The notes below the pieces were generated by a model. That model worked only from the letters and a program-made list of their open reading frames with translations. It ran no database searches and was not told the DNA's origin. From a virus, in the IMG/VR virus record IMGVR_UViG_3300003813_000020, positions 1-34,943 of that record: a DNA stretch of 34,943 nucleotides, one strand, 5' to 3'. Both the position numbers and the translations under genes were made by a program. This document shows, one piece after another, positions 15,603 to 23,762 of the stretch. Positions within the stretch are counted from its first letter, which is position 1; every line of letters starts with the position of its first letter.

Positions 15603-18600
15603 TCCAGGGAAAGAATTATCAAACTTTGGTACTTCAATTACTCAATCTGCACAAGGAATTGTGTCTGATGTTGGGTCATTTTCTGCGTCGGTAGGCTCAT
15701 CATTTAAGCAGATTACCAATAAGCCTCTTCCACTTATTGAGGCCATAGCATTAACGTATATGTTGGGGCCTTCGGGTTTGGCACTTGCTGATACAGCCGG
15801 AGCGGCAATTATTGCGTCCGCAGCGGTAAGCGCGGCAAATGGTGGCAACATACAACAAATTGCGTTGTCTGCTGCATCAGCATACGCAGCAGCAAACGCC
15901 GGTAATATGGCAGGTAATTTAGCCGCCAGCACCGCAATGGATTATGGATTTAGTGGAACCACAGCCTCGGTACTAAAAACAATTGTTACGAGTGCCTCAG
16001 CACCCGCCGCAGCTGCAGCGCTTAGTGGGAAGTCACTAGACCAAATATTAATAAGCGGCGCCGCAGGTGCTGTGTCTGGCGCGGTCCAGTCTCAATTAGC
16101 AACACTTAAGAACTCCGATGGTAGCGCCATGTTTGATAAGGGAAGCCTTAGCTCAACATTAGTTGCTACCGCCTCCAACGCGGCGGCAAAGGCAATATTA
16201 GGTGGAAAAAGCATTGGTGATGCTATTGCCCAGTCTAGTGTATTATCAGCAACAAGCTGGGGCATCAACCAGGCCTCCGCGGCAATCAAGGACACCTTTA
16301 ACCAGTTAACCACAAAGTCAACTGCCTTAACAGATGCCGTCTCCCAAGCTAATACTTTACAGACAACAGCAACAAACTATTACAACCAGACACTTAGTCC
16401 ACTTGAGGCAACAGCCCAGCAAGAGTTTGATAGCCTAAACACTATCGCTGGACAGTTTACCACGGAGAAGGCACAGTACGATAGTCAGTTTGCTACCGGG
16501 TACACACCAGCGTTAAACGCCTATGATAGCGCAAAAGCAAACTGGACCTCAGGATTAAACTGGTTGGCAAGTCAGCCTGGATATAACTATTCATCCGCGT
16601 CATGGTATTTTAATAATTCAACATCCGGGTATACATACAACCGTTGGATAGCCCCCTGGATTGCTGCAGGAAATAACTTAACCACACAGTACAATTTATT
16701 ACTGCCAACGGTTGATGCTTTAAATAAAAGTGCTGCCCAGTATAATAGCGGGGTTGATGTATTTGGCAAAACAATGACGCAGTTGTCAGATGTAAAAACA
16801 ACTTACCAAGGCTATGTGGATCAAGTAACCACTGCGGCAGATACGGCAAAATCCCTATCTACCGATGTGAATAATTTAACAACCCAGCTTGGCCAACAAA
16901 CAGCAGAACTTAATGCAAATGAAGCAACGGCTGTTAACGAGTTAGTTAAAAACGCGGCAGACTTAGCAGTAAACCAAATTATTGACCAGACCAATGTTAA
17001 TAAACTGGTGTCCCCAGAGGCTATTGCACAATACAATGAAGATACCGCCAATGGTGTGAGCCGTGTTGATGCCTTTGCTAACGCACAAAATACAGATATT
17101 ACTGTGCGCGTTGGCGATATGCCAGAGTCAGTACAGCAGGCATTTAATTCACTTGTTCAGTCAGGTGATACACCATCTGCTGCGGTGGCAATTGCCGACC
17201 AAGTTAATAAAATGCCGACAGTGGCCCAAGACGCATTTAATAACGCACTACAAGATGGTATTAGTAGCACACAAGCACTATCAGATGCCCAGACAGTGGC
17301 GGCGTTAACACCAGCGCAGCAAGCACTATACAGTACCGCATACGGGCAAAATAACAGCGTCAGTACAGCAATTAGCAACGTACAGGAATACGCCACATTA
17401 GATTCTCAGCAGCAGCATATATTTAATGCTGCATTGAATCAAGGAACCGCCGTAAGTGGCTCTTTGGAAAATGCTCAAAATTTTGCAGCATTAGATAAAA
17501 CACAGCAAGACATTGTTACGTCATCCATGGTGCAGGGTGGTACCGTTGCTAATGCCTTTACTGATGTGCAGAACTACAATAAGATGTCGCCAAACGAGCA
17601 GTCAGTATTTGATGCGGCAACTAAAGAGGGACTAACTGTAAATCAGTCCTTTACTAATACTTCTGATTTTACAGGATTAAACTCCACTCAGCAAGAGGTA
17701 TTTAGTAAAGCATTGACGGCTGGTGTAAATACCACCGACGCATTATCTGCAGCACCTACTATCGCTGGAGAGTCAAGTATCTCCCAAGAAACTTACTTTA
17801 AGTCTTTAGCCCAAGGTGTTAGTAACACTGAAGCATTGAGTACATCAGCCTCAGTAAATGAAATGGCAGCTAAGGACCAGACCCTATTTAGTCAGGTTGT
17901 TAGCTCTGGTGTAGATATAAGAGATGCACTGACAACAACGCCTACGCTATCAAGTCAGTCTGATATTGCGCAGAAGGCGTACTTTAACTCGTTGTCCGAA
18001 GGGCAAAATAACTCATCGGCGTTAAACACATCATCATCAGTAAATGCGATGAGTGACAGCCAGCAGAGTATGTTTAGCAAGATATCAAATACTGGTGTAT
18101 CTACATCTGACGCATTGGTTGCGGCACCAACCATTAATAGCTCTTCTGATATAGCAAAATCTGCATACTTTGACTCGTTGAAATCTGGAACAGATAGTAA
18201 TGCTGCTGTAGCAGCTCTTCATACAGATGAGACAATTAATAAATTTAGTACTACAGCACAGGCTGCATTTAGTAAGGCATATCAAGAAAATCCAGATTTA
18301 AACGCAGCAGTGGCTTCTGCTTCATCTGTAAACTCAATGACTACCTCACAACAAGAAATGTTTAGTAAGGTACTTGATACAGGTCTTACAACTAGAGAAG
18401 CCCTGACAAGTGCTCCAGTTTTAACTTCTGCTTCTGATATTGCACAAAATTCATTTTTTAACTCTTTGACTGAGGGTAAAAATAGCGTGGCTGCATTAAA
18501 TACAGCCTCTGGAGTAAACAGTCTAAGTACATTAAATCAAGATTATTACCAATCGGGTACAAATCTTGGATTAGATACTGCTAGTGCTTTAGCGTACGCA

Positions 18601-21009
18601 CCAAAGATTTCAGCATTGAGTACTACAGCACAACAAACATTCTACAGTGATGCAAAAAATGGTGTTGGACTAGACGCAGCATTTACAAGTGCCTCACAGA
18701 TTAATAATCTTACCCAGTCACAACAGGCGTCATACGAGAACGCGATTAGTAAAGGGCTGGATACCACACAAGCACTAACCGTTGCAAACAATGCTAGTAT
18801 GTTAAATCTAAATGCTCAAAACGGATACATTGAGCAGGTTAGATCTAATGTTCCGACTACTACAGCAGATGTACTGTCAACTACTTTAGGTCAAATATTT
18901 GGTACAAGTACTGCTCCAACAAATATTAATACCCCAAGTACTTTGACAGACCCTGCGGCTATTGCGTACTATAACTCGCAGATGGTTAAACCTGGTGCGG
19001 ACCCAGTTTCTGTCGCTGCAACAGCTGCAAATGTACAGGCGTATAATGCCTTAGATCCTGTTAGTAAGCAAAATTACGAATCTTTAGCTGCAACAAAAGG
19101 GTTTACTCCTCAAACAGCCATGGCGGAAACGCAGTCTGTAATCAATGAGTTTAACTCACAACAAGAAGCCAATGCAATAGCCGCTGGAAAAACAAGCTAC
19201 GTTGATAACACTGGTAAGTTAAATATTCTTGTTACAGGAACTAATTATACCCCAACACAAGCTCCAGATATTAGTAAGGCAAGTCCTGGGCTACTAAATA
19301 CACTAAAGCAATTTGCTGGGGTGTATGGTTTTGGTGATGCAGACCCAAATGCAATGTTGGGTAACATTTGGGGAACCGGTTCAACTGGAAATGTTAGTGC
19401 CCCAGCTTTATGGGCCGGTGGTACTGCAGATCAGCAATTAGCTGCTTTAAAGGCACTCCAAGTTAACTACCCTGAATTATCTGCATCTGATAAAGCTATT
19501 GTTAACCAAATTGCAGCTAAAGTAGCAGCGGCTCCAGTGACAACTAAACCAGTTATTGGTCCTGCCGGAGGTGGTGGTAACGCTGGAGCTGGGGCAACAG
19601 GAGAGTCGGGATCACCTGGAGCACCTAGTACTGGTGGTTCTACAACCACTGGCGGAGCTACAACACCTTCAGCCACCCCATCCAGCCCATCAGATATTAT
19701 GACGGTGTATCAAAACTTATTAAATAGTTTTTATACAGGTAATGGTGGATCCGGAACAACAGCTCCGGTTTTATCTGGAACATCTACGGGGACCAGTTCG
19801 GTTACCTCGGCGGTTCCTGTTGGTCAAACAACAGATAGTAAAGGAAATATCACCACGTCATTTAGTGATGGGTCTTCCAAAACAGTTAGCAGTACAGGAT
19901 CTTTAATAAACTCGACAGCAGCTGGAACGGGCTCTAAGATTAGCAGCACAGCAACTGGAACCGGTAGCGGAACAACAGGAACAGGCGCAGGAGCGACAGG
20001 CACTGGAACTGGTACCACAGGAACAGGCACTGGAACTGGCACGGGATCTGGTAGTGGTTCAGGCACTGGAACAGGTACTGGGACCGGCACAGGATACAGT
20101 GCCTCGTCATATGGTTTTACTGCACCACAGTTACAATCCGGAACGGGCTCATTAACCAACCTAGTAGGAACACTGGGTGGTGGTAAACAAGCCACATTGG
20201 TTGGCCTTCCAACAACACAAGAGACAGTAGCACCAGAGACAAATATGGTATACACACCAAACACAGGAGCAGGATCAATGCCAGCAATTATGCCACAACA
20301 ATTCGCATCGGGGGGAAGTACCTCAGCCTCAGATTTAACTGGCGGGACATACAACCCCATTGGTCAAACCAGCACTGGGATAGATCATCTAACACCTGCC
20401 ATTGCTGCGGCACATAAGGCACAGCTTTTAGGGATGCCCACAATTACCGAGACTGCGTCACCGTTGTTTGCCACTCAGTACAGCCAGTCCCCTATACAGT
20501 CCCTTTCTGAGACGGTAAACCCTGCCAAAATGGCTGAGGGCGGTGGGTTGCCATCACCAACATATAACTACAACCAGACAGGGTTTCCGCACATGAACCC
20601 ATCCATTGTTAAGGCAAAGGGCCCCGTTGGTTTAATGGGTCTACCAGGCCACGCATACGGAGATTTAAGTGGTCGATTAGTGGGCATGCCCCCAGGTCAC
20701 TCCGAGGGTGGCGAGATTGAAGGCCACAACCCAGAATTTTATTCAGAGGGCGGACTACAGCACTTTGTTCAAGGTGGCGGTACCGGCACATCTGATTCAG
20801 TACCAGCGATGTTGGCAAATGGTGAGTTTGTGATCCCTGCCGATGTGGTATCCGGTTTAGGCAACGGTAGTAACGATAGTGGTGCTCAAATTTTAGACCA
20901 ATTCTTAAAAGCAATTCGCGCACATAAGCAAAGCAATAAACCCGAAGATTTACCACCAGACTCAAAAGGCCCATTGGGCTATCTCTTAGAAGCAAAAAGG
21001 AAAGCATAA
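15595..21009 (+). CDS. Giant internal-virion / tape-measure-like protein with 31-residue repeats
   Basis: An 1804-residue protein starting at GTG inside the preceding gene. Order of parts: a hydrophobic Ala/Gly-rich N-terminus with P-L-P-L-I-E-A-I-A-L-T-Y-M-L-G-P-S-G (about 45-200), a seemingly membrane-active region; a coiled-coil-like part (about 230-470); eighteen helical repeats (about 509-1069); a conserved globular part (about 1080-1310); a G/T/S linker with many G-T-G-T units (about 1440-1505); and a C-terminal part of GG motifs ending with G-T-S-D-S-V-P-A-M-L-A-N-G-E-F-V-I-P, a sequence common at the ends of phage tape-measure and internal-virion proteins. In short-tailed phages such proteins are ejected first and extend the tail through the envelope. 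No transglycosylase motif is seen. It shares one base with the next gene (TAATG). Confidence 0.65.
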   Translation: MSDPGKELSNFGTSITQSAQGIVSDVGSFSASVGSSFKQITNKPLPLIEAIALTYMLGPSGLALADTAGAAIIASAAVSAANGGNIQQIALSAASAYAAANAGNMAGNLAASTAMDYGFSGTTASVLKTIVTSASAPAAAAALSGKSLDQILISGAAGAVSGAVQSQLATLKNSDGSAMFDKGSLSSTLVATASNAAAKAILGGKSIGDAIAQSSVLSATSWGINQASAAIKDTFNQLTTKSTALTDAVSQANTLQTTATNYYNQTLSPLEATAQQEFDSLNTIAGQFTTEKAQYDSQFATGYTPALNAYDSAKANWTSGLNWLASQPGYNYSSASWYFNNSTSGYTYNRWIAPWIAAGNNLTTQYNLLLPTVDALNKSAAQYNSGVDVFGKTMTQLSDVKTTYQGYVDQVTTAADTAKSLSTDVNNLTTQLGQQTAELNANEATAVNELVKNAADLAVNQIIDQTNVNKLVSPEAIAQYNEDTANGVSRVDAFANAQNTDITVRVGDMPESVQQAFNSLVQSGDTPSAAVAIADQVNKMPTVAQDAFNNALQDGISSTQALSDAQTVAALTPAQQALYSTAYGQNNSVSTAISNVQEYATLDSQQQHIFNAALNQGTAVSGSLENAQNFAALDKTQQDIVTSSMVQGGTVANAFTDVQNYNKMSPNEQSVFDAATKEGLTVNQSFTNTSDFTGLNSTQQEVFSKALTAGVNTTDALSAAPTIAGESSISQETYFKSLAQGVSNTEALSTSASVNEMAAKDQTLFSQVVSSGVDIRDALTTTPTLSSQSDIAQKAYFNSLSEGQNNSSALNTSSSVNAMSDSQQSMFSKISNTGVSTSDALVAAPTINSSSDIAKSAYFDSLKSGTDSNAAVAALHTDETINKFSTTAQAAFSKAYQENPDLNAAVASASSVNSMTTSQQEMFSKVLDTGLTTREALTSAPVLTSASDIAQNSFFNSLTEGKNSVAALNTASGVNSLSTLNQDYYQSGTNLGLDTASALAYAPKISALSTTAQQTFYSDAKNGVGLDAAFTSASQINNLTQSQQASYENAISKGLDTTQALTVANNASMLNLNAQNGYIEQVRSNVPTTTADVLSTTLGQIFGTSTAPTNINTPSTLTDPAAIAYYNSQMVKPGADPVSVAATAANVQAYNALDPVSKQNYESLAATKGFTPQTAMAETQSVINEFNSQQEANAIAAGKTSYVDNTGKLNILVTGTNYTPTQAPDISKASPGLLNTLKQFAGVYGFGDADPNAMLGNIWGTGSTGNVSAPALWAGGTADQQLAALKALQVNYPELSASDKAIVNQIAAKVAAAPVTTKPVIGPAGGGGNAGAGATGESGSPGAPSTGGSTTTGGATTPSATPSSPSDIMTVYQNLLNSFYTGNGGSGTTAPVLSGTSTGTSSVTSAVPVGQTTDSKGNITTSFSDGSSKTVSSTGSLINSTAAGTGSKISSTATGTGSGTTGTGAGATGTGTGTTGTGTGTGTGSGSGSGTGTGTGTGTGYSASSYGFTAPQLQSGTGSLTNLVGTLGGGKQATLVGLPTTQETVAPETNMVYTPNTGAGSMPAIMPQQFASGGSTSASDLTGGTYNPIGQTSTGIDHLTPAIAAAHKAQLLGMPTITETASPLFATQYSQSPIQSLSETVNPAKMAEGGGLPSPTYNYNQTGFPHMNPSIVKAKGPVGLMGLPGHAYGDLSGRLVGMPPGHSEGGEIEGHNPEFYSEGGLQHFVQGGGTGTSDSVPAMLANGEFVIPADVVSGLGNGSNDSGAQILDQFLKAIRAHKQSNKPEDLPPDSKGPLGYLLEAKRKA
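17119..18801 (+). repeat. Eighteen tandem 31-residue protein repeats (93-bp unit)
   Basis: Units of 29-33 residues with the pattern [LM]-[ST]-x-x-Q-Q-x-x-[FY]-x-x-A-x-x-x-G-x-x-x-x-x-A-L-x-x-A, for example starting M-P-T-V-A-Q-D-A-F, L-D-S-Q-Q-Q-H-I-F, M-T-T-S-Q-Q-E-M-F and L-T-Q-S-Q-Q-A-S-Y. The units are diverged at DNA level, so this is an old repeat domain. Each unit probably folds as two short helices joined at the glycine, giving a solenoid or a long flexible rod. Confidence 0.88.
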
Positions 21010-21908
21010 TGGCAAGCACAGGACTCAGTGGATTAATCTCCAACACAGGTGTACAGACAACGGCAATGCCGTCTTGGTATGACACAGCACAACAGAACGT
21101 TGTTAGTCAAGCACAAGCAGCTAACGCTGGTGCACCGACGCCACAGCAGACCGTTGGGCAGAACGCTGTTAATGCACTATCTGGACCAACCAACGCCTTC
21201 ACACAGGCCGGTGGCACACTGCAGAGCATTGCCAGTGGTGCGGCTAATCCATGGAACACAGATGCCTCCGGTAATGTAACACCAAATACAAACACTGCAC
21301 TAGGTGGATTATTTCAGGCACAGAACCAACAACTGAACCAACTAATGCCAACCACAACGGCACCGGTTGAGGCCGGTAACATTGGCTCTGGCAACTTTGG
21401 TGGCTTACGTGGTCAGACAGCGGTTGATACCTCTAAGGCAAACGCCTTGGCAACACTGAATACAGCACAGAACCAAGCCGCGTTACAGAACCAAGCAACC
21501 GGTGTAAATGCTGGTGCTGCAGCTGGTAACGTTGGTCAACAAAATATTAACAATCTATTGACAACCGGTCAGTACCAGCAGGCATCACCTTACGTTAACG
21601 CAACAAACCTAGGTAATGTCTTGTCCTCAGTAACCCCAGGTCAGACAGTCTCTAACTCAACTAACTTATCTCCTGTTAACCAAATTGGTGGTTTGATTAG
21701 TGCCTTAGGTGGTGGTGCAAACACAGGAATACTTAACCAATTATTTGGTGCTGGATCTGCTGCTGTTCCAGGTGTTGGGACAACCCCAGGTACTGCTGCT
21801 GTACAACCAGGTTTACTAAATCAATTGTGGTCTTGGGCTAATTCGCCAAGTACTCCCGCTGTTGATCCAAATACAACATACGACGCTACAAACGGAACTA
21901 TCCCTTAA
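21009..21908 (+). CDS. Internal-virion-block protein, N/Q/A/T-rich
   Basis: A 299-residue protein with W-Y-D-T-A-Q-Q-N-V-V near the start, a helical Q/N/A-rich part (A-N-A-L-A-T-L-N-T-A-Q-N-Q-A-A-L) and two G/A-rich hydrophobic stretches near the end (I-G-G-L-I-S-A-L-G-G-G, L-N-Q-L-F-G-A-G). Its start overlaps the stop of the giant protein (TAATG). Composition and place point to a virion protein ejected with the DNA. No known domain is recognisable. Confidence 0.55.
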   Translation: MASTGLSGLISNTGVQTTAMPSWYDTAQQNVVSQAQAANAGAPTPQQTVGQNAVNALSGPTNAFTQAGGTLQSIASGAANPWNTDASGNVTPNTNTALGGLFQAQNQQLNQLMPTTTAPVEAGNIGSGNFGGLRGQTAVDTSKANALATLNTAQNQAALQNQATGVNAGAAAGNVGQQNINNLLTTGQYQQASPYVNATNLGNVLSSVTPGQTVSNSTNLSPVNQIGGLISALGGGANTGILNQLFGAGSAAVPGVGTTPGTAAVQPGLLNQLWSWANSPSTPAVDPNTTYDATNGTIP

Positions 21909-21917
21909 GGAATCATT

Positions 21918-23762
21918 ATGGCACTACCAGATAGCGATACATCAGTACAGTCCGGATTAGACGCAGTTGCACCGGAAGCTGCGGCGGTACCCTATGGCAA
22001 GGCCCCTGCAGCCCGCGGACCATATGCTCTACCAACAGCACAAGGTGCTATTGGTGTGGACCCAGAGCTCTTGGCCAACATGCAAAAACTTATTGATGAA
22101 AAGCAAGCCCAGAAGGGTAGCTTCATGGAGAACATGAAGGACGCGCAGGCCTGGTGGTCTGGTGGCGTCGCTGGGCCATCTGAAGGTTTACGTAATCGTG
22201 AAATAGATAAATCCCGTCAGGAGCAAGAGCTCTTTGGTATGCGTAGCCAGTTATCACAGGCTAAAATTGGAATGGCTCAAACCAAGGCACTTCAAGAAAG
22301 TTTATTTGGTAGCCCCACCAATGCAAGTACTACAAACACATTGCCCCCATCACACATTACCGCAGGCGCACCCACCTCTGGATCATCCATGGTCCAACAG
22401 GGAGGTATGCTTGGATTGGTAGAAGATCCAGCCCTTCGTCAAAGTATTGGCAATCAGGCATTAAGAGATCCCGTTGGGGCCCAAAAAGCTATTCAAGAAT
22501 ATTTAGCTAAGAACGCCAACAAGACGGATATGATCAAGGACGTACAATACATGGTACAGCACGGTCTAGTTGATCCTAAACTCATCCCAGCTGCAGTATT
22601 GACTAAGTTCGTTGGCCCTGGCGCCTTTGTTCCACATGATGTTCGCGGCACCGCTGGTACTGGACAGGCCACACCATTTGGTACAGCAACTGGTGTTGCT
22701 GGCGGTGCGCCTGTAGGAGCTCCTATGGCTCCTACAGCAGCTCCGGCGGCTGCTCAAATACCTATGCCTTTGGCAGCCCCTGCAGCCCCTGTAGCGGGAC
22801 CACAAGCAATACCCGCAATTAGGCCACCAGCACCGCCTCAAATAACAAGACCCCCCGCTCCTGTAGCTCCTGTAGCTCCTATTGCCCCTGTACCTCAAGC
22901 TCCTGCTCCTGTAGCTCCTGCTCCAGCTGCACCACAACGGGTTGTTTCTCCGTTTGCTCCCGGCACTAAGGAAGACCTTGAGTTTAAATCTAAGAGCGCA
23001 GAGGTACCTATTGCTGGTGCTACGTCTCAGGCCACTGAGTCTGGTAAACTGTACGCCGCGGGTGAAAACACACTACGTACACAGGGTATGTCCGCTGGTA
23101 CACGTCAGGTTACTCAAGACGCCACAATGCGGTTATTAGATGACCCTGAGGTTAAAAATATGGTTGGCAAGTACCAAACAGGCTCTAAGGCAGATGCTTT
23201 TGTTCGCCAGATGCAGGCCGGTATCGAGGCCGGTAACTTTGGTTCCATTGGTCTTAAGGAGCTACAAGAGAATTTAGCTAAGTCCGGTGCAAGCCCTGAA
23301 GCAATCCGTAAGTTTGCTCAATTAGAGAGCTTTATGAAACAGAACGAGCTTGAGTGGTCCACAAACTACCTTAAAGGTCAGGGCGCTGTTTCGGATAACG
23401 AGCGTGGTTTGGTGCAAAAAGCTGTTGGCTCTGTTAATGACCCAATTGGTAAACTAAAAACACTAACCGCTACATTACGTGAGCGTGCATTATTTGACGC
23501 CGAGGTTTATAATGCGTACAAGAAAAATAAAGGTATGAACTTTGGTGATTTCTTGGATAGCGATCAGTTTCAAGCATTAAATGATAAGCACAATAACCGC
23601 TTGGCAAATATATTAAGCATGAACCCAGCGGATTTAAAGTCCAATGAAGGCTTTAAGATTCAAGCTGGTGTAGCAACACCTTCTGCATCAGGCTCTAGTT
23701 GGGATGCAGCAAAAGAAAAAAGATACCAAGACTTTAAAGCATCACAAACAAAGGCTAAATAA
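21918..23762 (+). CDS. Internal-virion-block protein with Ala-Pro hinge
   Basis: A 614-residue protein; AAGGA lies before the start. Residues about 50-130 are helical and charged (L-L-A-N-M-Q-K-L-I-D-E-K-Q-A-Q-K, M-R-S-Q-L-S-Q-A-K). A hinge of Ala-Pro-Val units spans about 270-345. The C-terminal 260 residues are mostly helical (L-L-D-D-P-E-V-K-N-M-V-G-K-Y, F-V-R-Q-M-Q-A-G-I-E-A-G-N-F, L-K-T-L-T-A-T-L-R-E-R-A). The two-part build resembles proteins that must unfold to pass the tail. No enzyme motif was found. It shares one base with the next gene (TAATG). Confidence 0.55.
   Translation: MALPDSDTSVQSGLDAVAPEAAAVPYGKAPAARGPYALPTAQGAIGVDPELLANMQKLIDEKQAQKGSFMENMKDAQAWWSGGVAGPSEGLRNREIDKSRQEQELFGMRSQLSQAKIGMAQTKALQESLFGSPTNASTTNTLPPSHITAGAPTSGSSMVQQGGMLGLVEDPALRQSIGNQALRDPVGAQKAIQEYLAKNANKTDMIKDVQYMVQHGLVDPKLIPAAVLTKFVGPGAFVPHDVRGTAGTGQATPFGTATGVAGGAPVGAPMAPTAAPAAAQIPMPLAAPAAPVAGPQAIPAIRPPAPPQITRPPAPVAPVAPIAPVPQAPAPVAPAPAAPQRVVSPFAPGTKEDLEFKSKSAEVPIAGATSQATESGKLYAAGENTLRTQGMSAGTRQVTQDATMRLLDDPEVKNMVGKYQTGSKADAFVRQMQAGIEAGNFGSIGLKELQENLAKSGASPEAIRKFAQLESFMKQNELEWSTNYLKGQGAVSDNERGLVQKAVGSVNDPIGKLKTLTATLRERALFDAEVYNAYKKNKGMNFGDFLDSDQFQALNDKHNNRLANILSMNPADLKSNEGFKIQAGVATPSASGSSWDAAKEKRYQDFKASQTKAK

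Noticed and set aside
19824-20360. Minus-strand 178-residue frame rich in Pro-Val
   Set aside because: It is the reverse reading of the Gly-Thr linker of the giant virion protein. It has no ribosome site and no sense apart from the repeat.
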